Source of the DNA: Argyresthia goedartella | Taxonomy: Eukaryota > Arthropoda > Insecta > Lepidoptera > Argyresthiidae | Assembly: GCA_949825045.1 (NCBI GenBank) | Contig: OX463816.1 | Span: forward strand, 17,727,579 to 17,791,578 | Direction of reading: 5' to 3' | DNA: 64,000 nt | Part shown: in pieces, positions 33,184 through 45,179 of the stretch | Layout of the letters: each line of letters begins with the position of its first letter | Numbering within the stretch: the stretch's first letter is position 1 | Translations under genes and position numbers: made by a program | The notes under the pieces: model-generated | The model's database searches: none | The model's input: only the letters and a program-made list of their open reading frames with translations | Told to the model about the DNA's origin: nothing

Positions 33184-36020
33184 TCAGACTTTGTTTTTGA
33201 ATCCCAACAAAATCAAATCAAAATCAAATCAAAAATCATTTATTTCCATAGGATGTTGTTACATCACTTAGATCCGTCATTACATTTTTTTGGGTGAGTT
33301 CACTAACACAATGGCGGAATCTGTGGAGAAGAGCTCACCGAAGAAACTCCACAGTCGTCGCATCTTTTGCGTTTCCTTTTTTAAATAAAATATTGTCAAA
33401 TTACAAAATGAATGCTAATTATATATCGAAACAGCCTGCTACTCAAACAATCTATTCCCATGGACATCTGTCCTCTAAGTAATCAGATATCCTATAGTAA
33501 CCTTTTTTATACAATTTCTGTTTTATTATTATTTTAAACTTGTCTAAAGGTAAGTTTTTAATATCAGTAGGGACCTTATTGTAATAGCGTATACAATTGC
33601 CTTTAAAAGAATTACTAAATTTATGTAGTCGGCTTACATAAGCAACTAACTTGTCTTTATTTCTAGTATTAAAATTGTGTATATCACTGTACTTCTGAAA
33701 ATTAGTTATATTTCTTTTTACATACACAAGATTGTCATAGATATATTGAGACACAAATGTCAGAATATTGATTTCTTTAAACTTTTCCCTCAGTGATACT
33801 CTAGGCCCTAATCTATAAATTGCACGGACAGCCCGTTTCTGCAGAATAAATATACTATTAGCATTCGCAGCGTGACCCCACAATAAAATACCATAGGTCA
33901 TTAGACTATGAAAGTAACTAAAGTAGACTAGTCTAGCGGTGTCTACGTCGGTAAGAGCTCTAATTTTTTTAACTGCGAACGCTGCCGAACTCAGTCTGTT
34001 CAATAATTTATTTATATGAGGATCCCATTGTAGTTTGGCGTCTAAAGTAATGCCCAAAAAGACAGTCGACTGCACAAGGTCCAATCTCTGTCCTTTTATA
34101 AATATGTCTGTAGTTACCGGGTTCACATTGGATAACACGAATTTAATACATTTAGTTTTCTTTTCAATAAGTAATAAATTGTTAACAGTAAACCAGTTCA
34201 CTATACTAGAGATAGCATTGTTTACCTCGTCATAATTTGATTGCTGTCTTTTAACTTTAAATATCAAAGAAGTATCATCGGCAAACAATACTAACCCATG
34301 TTTTGCTTTAACAAGGTAATGTAAATCATTAATATATACTAAAAACAAGAAAAGACCAAGAATTGAACCTTGCGGTACGCCCATACTTATTGAAGACCCA
34401 GGTTATCTTTTCCCATTAACATCGACCATCTGAACCCTATCTGCTAGATATGACTCCAGAAGGCCAAGTGCCTGATCTTTTACACTATAATGGCGTAACT
34501 TCCTGACAAGAGTGTCATGATGGACGCAATCAAAAGCCTTGGATAGATCGCAGAAGACACCTATTGCATCCATTGCGTCTTCCCAGGCATCAAAAATATT
34601 GTCGATTAGTTCAACACCAGCATCGGCTGTTGAACGATCCTTTGTGAAACCAAACTGAGCAATATGAATTAAATTATTGAGATAACAATGACTTTGCAAT
34701 TGATTAAGTATGAGTTTTTCAAATATTTTGCTAAGCGTTGGTAGTATCAATATGGGTCTAAAATTGGTGGGGTCTGATGTACTACCAGCTTTGAATAAAG
34801 GTATAACTTTACTTAGTTTCATCAAGTCAGGAAACACACCATTATATATACATTGATTAAATATACAACAAAGGTGAGGTGCAATACAATCTACAATGGA
34901 ACTAATAATTTTTACTGATAGACCATGGGCGTCAGCTGTCTTTTTCATTTCCAGGGATTTAAACGCTTTTACAATGTCTTCATTATTTACGTGCCTAAAT
35001 TTAAAATCTGTTTTACAATCCTCAAAGTTATGTTTAAGTATAGATTCAGCAGCAGCGGGAGATGAATTTAAAGACTTGGTTGTTGAAACTGGAATGTCCG
35101 TAAAGAAATTTTCGAAAGCTTTTGCTACTTCTAGGTCTGTACTTAGCAATTGATTATCTATCTTAAGCTTGAAGTTATTATGTGTAGCTTTGGCCTTTCC
35201 AGTCTCTCTGTTTATAATTTGCCAAGTCGTTTTCATTACATTGCTACTAGATTCAATTTTGTTTTTAATGAAATTAGATTTAGCTACGGCACAAACGCGT
35301 TTAAACATTTTTGAATAACTACGAACATAATCTAGAAAGGCCGTATTTTTGTTATATGATTTCTCTTCATAGAGTTCATATAATCTTCGTCTGCTCCTAT
35401 GAATTCCAACTGTCGCCCAATCACTAAACAAAGCTTTGTTATTAACTTTTATAGTTTTTGATTTAAATACCGTATCATATTCATTTTTGACAAGGTTAAA
35501 TACTGAGTTGTACAACAAATTTGGATCGTCACTGTATGGTATTTCCCATAGTTTATCTAAAATATTATTCCTGTGGTGTTCAAGCCGAGTGTCACTAACG
35601 GGCACACATGTAATATCCTCTTTTTGGTCCTTTTTTATTTTAATATTGAATATACCTATCTGACCAGAGTGATCAGAGGTTAATTTATTGATGACCGATT
35701 TGAAAATGGGCGTAATGTTAGTAAATATATTGTCAATGCAGGTAGCAGATGTTGCAGTAATTCTAGTAGGCTCCAAAAACAGATAGTTCATGTTGTGACA
35801 TAAAAATAAAGATTTTAATCTAGTACAAATATTATTATCCTCTAACAGATTAACATTAAAATCACCACAAAATATAAAAAAATTGTTTTTATCGCTGATT
35901 TTAATCAACACTTCATCCATTTTCTTTTCGAATAAATCAAAGGATATATAATAACCCTTCGTAGTAGCCCGAAATATGTAGCATATCATATCCATATTCT
36001 TAGCAGGTGTAATATCATAA
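33184..36020 (-). mobile_element. 5'-truncated Jockey/CR1-type LINE
   Basis: The coding region (36,046-33,452) is followed by a short 3' UTR and a tail of AATAAATGATT plus repeated TGATTT words (33,184-33,245). The 5' end stops abruptly at about 36,020 against another repeat, as expected from incomplete target-primed reverse transcription. It is the best-preserved LINE coding region in the window. Confidence 0.85.
33452..36020 (-). pseudogene. LINE ORF2: partial endonuclease, complete RT, one internal stop
   Basis: In one frame throughout. The endonuclease part has FFIFCGDFNVNLL and LTSDHSGQ (catalytic His) but lacks its N-terminal half. RT blocks: KKTADAHGLSVKII, LMKLSKVIPLFKAGS, QFGFTKDRSTADAGVELI, VFCDLSKAFDCVHHDTL (motif A), GVPQGSILGLFLFLVYINDL (motif B), LVLFADDTSLIF (catalytic Asp pair). 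The C-terminus has LLWGHAANANSIFILQKRA. A single TAA at 34,403-34,405 splits it before motif B. Residues before about 36,020 come from the neighbouring repeat. Fragments at 2.7 and 4.5 kb are relatives. Confidence 0.9.
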
Positions 36021-36400
36021 TTGACCGAGCTAGCGAAGCGAGGCAAGTGTCTCCGTTTCAGGATTGGGCAAAAATACTTTCGTATGTCCGGATGTTATCC
36101 TTTACAGACGCATTTCTTAACTGGTTCCCGATAAATTTTGTGAGCAGGTACGATAATATATATATTTTTTGTGTTGTTACAGTTTTTGGAAAATTTCCAA
36201 AATGGCAGATATTTAAAATTTCAAAAAATGAGGTGTCATTGGATTTGTAGAGACCGTGAGAGTAACAGGCTAAATAATTTTAGTGAAAGTCAATAGGTTG
36301 GGTTTAAGACCGCAAAATGTAGTTACCAAAGTTATTGGTGCGGCTACTTTCTTACTCCATATACGTAACCAGGTGCATTCATAAGTTTGTATGTGATATC
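36021..36400 (-). repeat. Dispersed repeat R, copy 1
   Basis: The reverse complement carries ATCCGGACATACGAAAGTAT, GAGACACTTGCC and AGCTCGGTCAA, matching plus-strand copies at 39,395-39,650 and 42,730-43,045. The left side (36,372-36,395) matches 42,738-42,763 inverted. No coding capacity. The class of element is unknown. Confidence 0.65.
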
Positions 36401-36424
36401 AAACGAAAGTGTCACTAGCGAGGT

Positions 36425-36620
36425 ATGCAGCTTATAGAGCCACTAGTAAGGGATTGTTCGCGTCTCCCTTAACAAAGTCGGATTGTTATAATTATAATGC
36501 TACCCATCTTCCCGCGACTTATATGATACCGATGTGCAAGATAGTATCTATCATAAGACGATATAACAATACGACTTTGTTAAGGGACACGCAAACAATC
36601 CCATACTAGTGGGTCTATGA
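36425..36620. repeat. Inverted repeat, MITE-like
   Basis: The left arm 36,441-36,489 (CACTAGTAAGGGATTGTTCG, then AACAAAGTCGGATTGTTAT) is inverted at 36,562-36,613, with a loop of about 70 bp. The arms match at about 85%. No target duplication was identified. Confidence 0.7.
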
Positions 36621-36624
36621 GACA

Positions 36625-37420
36625 GTAGTCTTGAATATGCATAATCTGTTAGCAATGTATTCTTCACTGCTGTAAGAGCTATTTAAATAAATGTGATGAT
36701 TTACCGTGAAAGTATCAGGAATCCATATAGATATTTATGTTCAATTATTGTGTATGTTGCAAAGCCAACTTCGTTTGATACTTGTATACTTTATTACATA
36801 CTCGTCAAGCCAAGGTTTGGCAAACGTAAAATGTGGGTGAAGTTGTATGTGTCCAAAGAAGGGGAAAGCCGGAAGTGACTTGACGATGAGTGAATTTTAT
36901 TTTCGTTCGATGGCCCAGTATAGATTTAAGTGTATCATCAGTCATCACACAGCCTATATGCCATTCGAACTATAAAAACGGATTGATAAACATCTCATTC
37001 ATTAATAAATAAATATATGAGGGGTGACATTAGTAAGATTCACGCGTGACGTCACTCACGGCTCATCCGTTCTCTATACACCTAAAGCACGTTCAGAGTT
37101 GCAACAACATAATCGATTATATCGCTTATGAGGCAATTCCGAGTACCGTTAGCGCGATACTGATGGCTCTAAATGGTTGTTGTGATTATGACGTCATAAA
37201 TGACATTATGAACCCCGCCATCTTTTGGTATGAACGCCCATGATTCTGAACGTTAGATCACTGTAAGCGAGCAATCAATAGAGACATTGACATCTGTCAG
37301 CTGTGCTTCTTTCATCATTAACCTTTCCGTGCCTAGGATCGCGCGGCGCGACAAGCCTTTCCGCGCCTGGGAGCGCTCCGCGCGACAGTCACGACATTTA
37401 GGTCAGGCCAAGGAAGCTGA
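36625..37420. other. Non-coding DNA
   Basis: No gene recognised. A short GC-rich island (GATCGCGCGGCGCGACAAGC, about 37,338-37,357) stands out. Confidence 0.4.
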
Positions 37421-38770
37421 ATTTTTCCCTCTATTCCCACTAGTTCAATTGACTGAACTAGTGGGATTTTTTTCCCACTAGTTCAATTGACTGAACTAGT
37501 GGGATTTTTTTCCCACTAGTTCAATTGACTGAACTAGCGGGATTTTTTCCCACTAGTTCAGTAGCTCGTCTGTTCTGTTGAGTTGCTAGTATTATTTCTG
37601 AAATGTTTTACTAAGTTGTAATTTTATTTATATAAAAGACCTACTAAACCTTCTAAGAGATAATGGGTTGCGAGGTGGTACTAATAGATAATGGAACTTC
37701 CAACAACTTTCTGCTGTCCTGGTATATGTAGCATCTTGATGTTTATCGATTCGATCGATCTATTTATCCTGTGGGCGGACAAGTGTGCAAGGCACTCCAA
37801 AGCTCAATATATGCTTGCATAATTATTTATATTGCTTATTATACCTGCATGTTTCTAAACAGAACCGTATCGATTGTGTATTGCTCTTTTCTAAACTAAA
37901 TGGGATGCATTATTATTGGTTTTATTGAAAACATCTACCTATTACAGTTACTTACAATAAAGAGATCTGAAGTAGGTCTCTACTATCTGTAGTACATACG
38001 TACCGCAGTTTGTATGTTTGTACTAAGGACCAATGAATTATTGACACTTTTAATTGCTACATAATATTGCATCCCAGAATTGATAAACATAAATATTTAC
38101 AGTACCTTTAACCTTAGCTGTTCGATAATCACCCTGGCCGTAACTATTATTTGAGGGTTAAAAACTTCCTAAGGATATATGTGCTCCTAGTAAATAAAAG
38201 GAAATGAAAGATTATGATCGATCCCCTTTGCTTATTTTAGCTTTACATTTTCTATCTCAAGTTCGCTTAAGCTATTCGTTATATGTAATAGAGGGACAAA
38301 TATGGCGTACCTATTGAGTTACTAAGCTTAAAGGTTTTTGTATTAAACCTTAATAAGGCATGGGAAACTATATTCCCACCATAATTTCAACCTCATGGCT
38401 TGGTAATAAATTCGAAAACCAATGAAAAATTCTGCAAGTTCTCGCCTTATTAAGGGTTAAAACATTCTGAGGATATATTAGTATATGATTTGGAGATGAT
38501 TTGCTATAACAAGCAAGTACACCTCTGCTTACAACTTCCTGCTCTCCTAGTACCTAAGCTAACATATGATTGATTTATTAATTCGTATAAATATTAGCCG
38601 CAATATTTATAATATGAGTAAAGGGTCTTATATTATTTGTATATACCTTAGAGGAAAAGTCAGGCAAAAAGCTTGTTATATTTTCAACTGAACTAATAGG
38701 AAAAAATCCCACTAGTCCAATCAACTGAACTGTTCAATTAAACTAGTGGGAATAAAGGGTAAATTTTTAT
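37421..38770. mobile_element. Fold-back element with palindromic tandem units at its ends
   Basis: The left end ATTTTTCCCTCTATTCCCACTAG is inverted at the right end (CTAGTGGGAATAAAGGGTAAAT, 38,743-38,764). The left end continues with three 38-bp units (37,436, 37,474, 37,512) and a partial fourth (37,549). Each is a hairpin of CCCACTAGTTCA / TGAACTAGTGGG around a 6-base loop. The right end keeps degenerate versions (38,688-38,750). The interior has no coding frame. Such fold-back ends are moved in trans. No target duplication was seen. Confidence 0.7.
37436..37565. repeat. 38-bp tandem palindromic units
   Basis: Three complete units and one partial, spaced by T-rich ATTTTTTT linkers. Each unit can form a 12-bp stem. 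The third has one change in the stem (AGCGGG for AGTGGG). Confidence 0.95.
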
Positions 38771-39394
38771 GTTTATGTTATGTAATGTCACCATTGAAGT
38801 GCGTTTTAGCATTATCTCAGGGTGGCTGAACCGTTGGGCAATAGAATGGAAACAATTGACTGATAAGTAGCTCGAGCTCACTATCGAGGTGAACTCGATG
38901 GGGTCGCGATTTCACTTTCCGATTACAGATGTATGATTCGGTTAGTGTGATGTTATATAGTCTAGGGCATTAACGTCGGTAGTACGCATGATGAGTTCAC
39001 ACTAATCAATAATCCCCAGAATCATGTAAGGGCCGATAGAGGTTGTTGTTTTGTAAAGCTACGCCCAACTCAGGGGTGGTTACATGCCACTGAATAAAAA
39101 ATATATAAGTGGTTCTGTGAGAACAATAGAAAAATTGTTTGCACGCTTGTTTAAAATTTCAAGCTAGGTCTGCTTGAAGTACTTATAGTATAATTTTGAT
39201 GATCGATGATGAGTCATTGACAACAATGACTCATCGTGAACTATGACGAACCGTGATCGGCTGTCGTTTTCACTCTATTGGTTCAAATTGAGTGAATTTA
39301 GGAAATTTGCCTATATAAATTGTGGCCTAAAATTTCTGTGACTATTAAGTCACAGAAAATTTAATTTCATACAACATAGTTACAGGGGCGTCGA
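38771..39394. other. Non-coding DNA with two short hairpins
   Basis: Perfect inverted repeats occur at 39,207-39,234 (GATGAGTCATTG / CAATGACTCATC, 4-base loop, containing two TGAGTCA-type AP-1 words) and about 39,329-39,361 (AAATTTCTGTGAC and its complement). No gene is seen. Confidence 0.5.
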
Positions 39395-39650
39395 AAATAC
39401 CCCGGAGTGCTTACCCTTCACTTCCCCCTTTCGGTTTTTTTTGCAACATCTTGGGTAAAAAGAAGTCCTTGGTGTGCCTCCCAAAATTTGATTGAAAGCG
39501 ATCGACAAAAAAATTGCCAGTGTGCCAATTTCCCTCTAAATTGGTTGAAAAATGTGACCTGTAGGCGAGAACAGACCGACGGACAAAGGTATTTTTGGCC
39601 AGTCTCGAAACTGGACGCTTCGCTAACTCGGTCAATAATAATACCTAAAA
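39395..39650 (+). repeat. Dispersed repeat R, copy 2
   Basis: Contains GTGACCTGTAGGCGAGAACA, GACGGACAAAGGTATTTTTG and GACGCTTCGCTAACTCGGTC, aligned with the copy at 42,730-43,045 (CGACCTGTAGAGAATAACAG). Open frames on both strands are shadows. Confidence 0.65.
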
Positions 39651-39659
39651 CTCATAAAA

Positions 39660-41684
39660 TTGTTGCTGCGGCGCTAGCACGCAACACTTCGTATTCGTAA
39701 AAAAATATGTTTTTCTGTCGGTTTTAAAGGGATATTGTTAAATTGATCTATCTTCAGGGTAGAAACAACAACAAACGTAAAAATATGCCTCTGAGAAGTC
39801 GTGGCTTCATATACTTGACTATTTAAATTCATAAAACAACTGTGTAGTCGATACAGGTAAAGTTTCCCAGATAAAGTCTACAGCGGATTACATTAGAAAG
39901 GTTTGGTTAGCAACTTCGCGGTATCCTCTCGTAGGAGACTCGAACAAAGACTTATCTACTTAGGAACGTTGAAAAGAGAGCCATTATTTTTTAATATGTG
40001 TTAACATCAGAAATTATACAAAACAAACAAACGTAGCGTCACGCCTTTTCCCATACGGGGTGGTAGATGCACATTTTCATCCCGTAATTATAAATACTCC
40101 ATAAAACTATGGTTTTACATGGAGTACAAACTTTAAAGTATAGCAGCCTTTAAATAAGGCTTATTAATAAAACATGGTTGACAAAGGTCTCAGAGACGTA
40201 TCAGTTACATGTTGAAGCTGAAGACATGCATGAGAACGCACGCTTCGGTTTATTGGAAATATCTTCATTCAGATGGAAACACATTGGACGTAAGAATGAA
40301 ATTCTTATTCGATGAGACAAAGGATGTCGAATATACTTAATATCATTTTGATGTAAAGGTCGATAAATGCATTATCGAACTCTGCGTACGTTTTTTTTTT
40401 CTACATAGACTCTCCTTTGCATAGTTTTCTTGTGCAATGTTTTTGGCGTTGTTTGGCCAAAAAAAAACTGTTCGTAAACTGGGAAATTTAGGATGAAGTG
40501 ATAATTTGACGAACATACAGTGTACAGTCAAGTTTCAGGAAGCGAAGACATATTTTCATCTACATTTATAGATAAGAATATAATACAATAGAATAAAATA
40601 ATAAAATAAGGATTTTAAACTGAAATTAATGCCACAACACTCTGGTTCCAGCACGTCCCAGAATGTATTTCAGTTCAAACTGGCGCAGCTAAGTACTAAA
40701 AAGTGGTTGCATCAACCAGAGCCATTCATTTCCTCTTTCATTATAGGGGAAGCTTTTAACTACGACGAATTTATGCAGTGCAGTTCGCTGGGCAAGATCA
40801 CAGAGTGTGAGTCCATTTCACACTAGTTCGGGCGCAATCCCGAATGCTAAATCTAAACTGTGCAATTTCTTGAAAATTAGTAGCTGATTATTTATATATT
40901 GTTATTATTTATTTATATTATTTATTGGTGGTCCTTATCTCGCTACAACACGGTCACAATATCTGTGTACCTGAATTAGTTCGGCATACTGCGTCATAAC
41001 GGTGTGGTATATTGCATTGCAGCGATGTCCGCTGCTTAGATTATTTATTTTTATTTATTGTTTACATTTATTATTTGGGCCATTACAGCAAAAGCCAAAT
41101 CGGCACAAATATACACGAAATATGTGACCATGTGGTAGATCTGTGGTAGTTCTATTGAGGGTGAAGAAATTATTGAGTAGTGTAGAAAAGAAGCAGAATG
41201 ACTCCGACGTCCTAGGTAACTCATTCAATAGAAACACATCAGAAAGAGCTATCCTGAACTTTGATAGATAGGTTTTGGGTCGATGTCCATATCGATTAAT
41301 GAACCATGCTTATGATATGCAAAGATTTTTTTAATTTTTTGCTGAATTACACGGTTTTTAAACACATTTACTAGATATTAGAAGATATATTTATTTAATT
41401 CTTTGCCAATAAATGAGAGTGTTTTTCAATAACAAAACTCATTTTTTTGCTATTTGCAACGTTCCTAAAATTAATTACCTACGTATTATTGATCCAATAC
41501 AACATTAATCTTCCTTACATGTCAAAAACATGGTTTAGATACCAAGCCAACTAATTAAGATGCTGTCGGTGACTGAAATATGAACATCTAATTTGTATTC
41601 TTACAAATAAGCTTGCAGAAATTTGCTCTCAGATTTAATAATGGACAATGCTAAAGAAAAATTTGTACTTTTAATAATTGGAAT
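39660..41684. other. Non-coding DNA, 2 kb
   Basis: No gene was recognised. GCGTCACGCCTTTTCCCATA (40,036-40,055) is a scrap of a dispersed repeat also found inverted near 48,070-48,090. Confidence 0.4.
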
Positions 41685-41952
41685 ATGACGACCCGAATAG
41701 CCGAGTCGGCAGTGACGCTGCCTACGAACCCAAGGGTCCCGGGTTCGAGTCCCGGTGGGGGCAAATATGTGTTTGATGAGAACGGATGTTTGTACCCTAG
41801 TCATGGTTGTTTATCTATGTAAGTATAATATTTATCTATATAAGTATGTGTATCGTTGTCTAGTACCCAAGATACAGGGAATCCTAGTTTGGGGCTAGAT
41901 CAATGTGTGTAAATAGTGTCCAAGGTATTATTATTATTATTATTATTTCGAG
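41685..41952 (+). mobile_element. tRNA-derived SINE, full length (family 1)
   Basis: The tRNA-like head has an A-box region (GACCCGAATAGCCGAGTCGG, 41,689-41,708) and a B box (GGTTCGAGTCCCGG, 41,742-41,755), then a body of about 150 bp and a (TTA)n tail (41,925-41,950). It would be transcribed by Pol III. It is the reference copy for those at 12,280 and 23,106. The head resembles a tRNA but has no complete cloverleaf, so it is not a tRNA gene. Confidence 0.88.
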
Positions 41953-42189
41953 GATTTTTTTAAAAGCCAAATTAACGGCGAAGGAAATTGTAGCCAAAAG
42001 GTTCCGTTCATCTGAGATGTAATAAACTACACTGTAGAGGACAAATAAAGGACATTCTGTTTATTTACGGAAATTTTAGTAATTCTGTAATATTTTTATG
42101 GGAATCACGCCATTAATTTATGAACACAATTATGTCGCAATAGTTTTCAGTTGATGCTATTGAACATCTTTTACTTACCGAATTACTTA

Positions 42190-42650
42190 CGATCTATTCA
42201 TTAATCGTTTGGCCCATCTTCTCAGCCTCAGGGTGATTTGCTGATTGTTTTAATAAAATTATGAAAAAAACTTTGTTTAGAAGTCATAGAAATAATTCAT
42301 TATATAGTGTAATTCATATATAGTTCGGTATACAGGATGCGCGGTATCATTTATTTTATATGATGGCTATATATTAAAGTATCAAGCATTTATTTATTAT
42401 TATTCATCTTGCTCATCCAATAAACTTCAAAGGCCCTTGCACTTGCAGTTAATTCGATGAGAAATTGGAATTACTCGCACATCTTCTCACCCTCAGGGCG
42501 GTTTACTGATTGTTTTTATAAAATTTTGAGAATACATTGTTTTGAAGTCATGCAAATAATAAGAAATTTATTAGTGGCGCTTACTTAATGCGGGGTATCA
42601 TTTGATGTGGGGTGTGATGGATAGACATTAAATTATCAAGTTTTTTTTTT
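42190..42650. repeat. Diverged tandem duplication, unit about 250 bp
   Basis: CATCTTCTCAGCCTCAGGGT (about 42,216) with following text recurs as CATCTTCTCACCCTCAGGGC (about 42,481). Both are followed by GATTGTTTT-ATAAAATT, then CATTTATTTTATATGATGG or CATTTGATGTGGGGTGTGAT-like blocks. There is no coding frame. Confidence 0.6.
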
Positions 42651-42729
42651 TATTGATTTTTTATAATAAATATAAATATAAACTTTGGGGATTTGAGGAG
42701 GTGGAAAGTAATAAGTAAACTGTTTATTT

Positions 42730-43045
42730 TTTCAGTACCATATACAAACTTATGAATGCACCTGATTTCGTACATGGAGTATGAAAGTAGTAGCACCAAT
42801 AACTTAGTAACCCCATAGCTCTGCCTAGCATTCTTTCATAGCATTTTTGAATGAATCGACGAAAAATTGAATCGACAAAAACACTATATAATTATGAAAC
42901 CAGCTTACAATATTTCACGTGAATCGGTGGCGAAATGCGACCTGTAGAGAATAACAGTCGCAAATCCGGAAATCTGGACATACGAAGCATTTTTGTCCAA
43001 GCTGAACGATGACACTTTGCTCGCTCGATCAATAAATTTTGGAAA
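42730..43045 (+). repeat. Dispersed repeat R, copy 3
   Basis: Shares CATATACAAACTTATGAATG with copy 1 (inverted) and CGACCTGTAGAGAATAACAG plus GCATTTTTGTCCAAGCTG with copies 1 and 2. Ends near TTGCTCGCTCGATCAATAAA. Confidence 0.65.
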
Positions 43046-43267
43046 CTTATGTCACATGATGCCTTTCGGTGGTGTCAAAAATCTAATAACTCCCAAAGAG
43101 TGTCGAAATATAAGGCAATATTGCGGCATATGTTTTGATTGCCTTGACTTAGAACTTTGATTTTTTCACAAATCTATAGTACAATTAAATTAAGTTTATA
43201 ACACATGATATTACGCCATTCTATAGAAACTCAGCCTCATTCATAAGTATCTTGGTTAAACATCGCC

Positions 43268-44116
43268 GTAACTCGCCGCTCTGTTAGGACTCCAGCAGTG
43301 ATAAAAGCTACGAAGGCGCGAATTCAAAGAAATCCCATACGTAAGCAGAAACTGTTGGCCCTTCAGATGTGGTTAAACAGAACCACGGTGAAAAGGGTGT
43401 TAAATGAAGACTTAGGGCTTAGAGCATATCGAAGAAAAACAGGACATCGTTTGGACGCTCGTTTAATGGACCTGAGACTGAAGAGATGCCGCGCTTTGTT
43501 GAAGCGGTACGCGGGAAAAAAGCATCGGGAAATTCTTTTTTCGGATGTAAAAATTTTAACCGTGGAAGAGAGCTACAACAAACAAAATGACAGTGAAGAA
43601 GCGAGCAACCGTATTCCGCGTGTCCAACGAGGTTATTTTCCATCCTCGCTCATGGTTTGGTTGGGAGTCTCTTATTGGGGCTTAACTGAGGTACATTTTT
43701 GTGAGAAAGGCGTAAAAACGAATGCAGTTGTGTATCAAAATACAGTCCTCAAGAACCTTGTGGAACCTGTTTCTCATACCATGTTTAATAACAGGCACTG
43801 GATATTCCAACAAGATTCTGCGCCAGCTCATAGAGCGAAAAGCACACAAGACTGGCTGGCGGCGCGTGAAATCGACTTCATCCGGCACGAAGACTGGCCC
43901 TCCTCCAGTCCAGGTTTGAGTCCGTTAGATTACAAGATATGGCAACACTTGGAGGAAAAGGCCTGCTCAAAGCCTCATCCTGATTTGGAGTCACTCAAGG
44001 CATCCTTGATTAAGGCAGCCGCCGATATTGACATGGACCTCGTTCGTGCTGCGATAGAAGACTGGCCGCGCAGAATAAAGGCCTGTATTCAAAATCGCGG
44101 GGGTCATTTTGAATAA
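43268..44116 (+). pseudogene. maT transposase, truncated
   Basis: The frame begins with SVRTPAVIKATKARIQRNP, that is inside the DNA-binding domain. It keeps the catalytic triad region: EILFSDVKILTVEES (Asp 1), WIFQQDSAPAHRAKS (Asp 2), SPGLSPLDYKIW (Asp 3), with 37 residues between Asp 2 and Asp 3. Against the other copy it lacks six residues after NKQND. Without the HTH and left end it cannot be active. Confidence 0.92.
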
Positions 44117-44241
44117 ACTTTATTACTATAAGAATCTATGTTTTATTAAGTTCATTTTTCTATATAAATGTTTACATAAATAATGAACATGTCTAAATTA
44201 TTTCATATTGCACATGTGACAGAACTTATGACCTGACTATG
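43268..44241 (+). mobile_element. maT (Tc1/mariner) transposon, 5'-truncated copy
   Basis: The right terminal repeat TGTGACAGAACTTATGACCT (44,215-44,234) and end at 44,241 are followed by TA. The left terminal repeat and the first 60 or so codons are missing compared with the copy at 48,610-49,918. Confidence 0.85.
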
Positions 44242-44244
44242 TAT

Positions 44245-44778
44245 ATATGTTACGGTCAACTCAATATATGCAGCTAGCATAGGTAATTACCGCAAGTTAT
44301 TCATACTAACCACTGATTTTGGTGAATATAATATAGCCAAAATCAGTCCGATTAACTACTTTAACAGGTTATTATTAATGCTTACCAAGAAGGTTTAGTG
44401 AAAGTAATAATGATACCCTTATTTTCTTAACCAAATATGGTTAATTAAAGATAAAATAAAACAAATAGTTAAATTCTTCTTAATTTTGTATGTCTATCAT
44501 GCACATTATTGCACAGGATATTTATATGTAGGTGTAAAATAATATATGTGAACTTCATTTTATGTTTTAAGTATTTTGACCTAAGCTACCGCAGTGTTTT
44601 GCCCTGATATTAGTTGTGCAAATTAATATTCATCATATTCAGTGTTTATTATATAAACTAACTGGTTAATGTGATAAATCTTGCTGAATTCATTACTTTA
44701 ACCATCGATATTGGTAAGTATGAATAATAGCCGGTTAGTATGTATGATAACCGAATCATTATCTTGACCGTAGCATAT
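44245..44778. mobile_element. MITE with inverted ends (type C)
   Basis: ATATGTTACGGTCAACTC (about 44,244) at the left is inverted as TTGACCGTAGCATATG (44,763-44,778) at the right. Similarity continues inward (TTATTCATACTAACC versus inverted copies near 44,715-44,740). No coding capacity. It directly adjoins the maT right end. Confidence 0.55.
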
Positions 44779-45175
44779 GTCACCGTAAGACATTCAAAAC
44801 CGTTAGTTGATGTACTCACGCGTTAGATAATCAACTATCGACAGATAGCAAACCACTGTCGGTCTATTTGCTTTACGTTTATTTTGTTCTTACACGTCAA
44901 CCTAACACGAAGACTATTCGGGGCTTTGCTGCGCTCGCCCCCTCTAGTCTTCAACTAAGCTACCGCTGTTTAGTGTTTGCCCTCGTATTTCGTTTGCAAT
45001 TCAAGTTTAAACCAGTTATTATTTAACGGTTTTAACCGTTAGTTTATCAACTAACGCATCATATAGTAAGCAGTACGCTACAGTTTACTTTGTGTCGATA
45101 GTAGACCAAGTAACGAGAAAAAAAAACGTTATTTTATCAACTATCGGTTTTAACTATCTTACGGTGACATATATA
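44773..45175. mobile_element. MITE with about 40-bp inverted ends (type D)
   Basis: CATATGTCACCGTAAGA (44,772-44,788) is inverted at ATCTTACGGTGACATAT (45,159-45,175), and AAAACCGTTAGTTGAT is inverted at ATCAACTATCGGTTTT. Ends overlap type C by a few bases. An inner hairpin GAAGACT...AGTCTTC surrounds 44,918-44,955. Non-coding. Confidence 0.6.
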
Positions 45176-45179
45176 TTGT

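Noticed and set aside
41685..41760. tRNA gene
   Set aside because: A and B boxes are present, but no full cloverleaf can be drawn, and the same head plus body occurs at several places with 5' truncation. It is a SINE.
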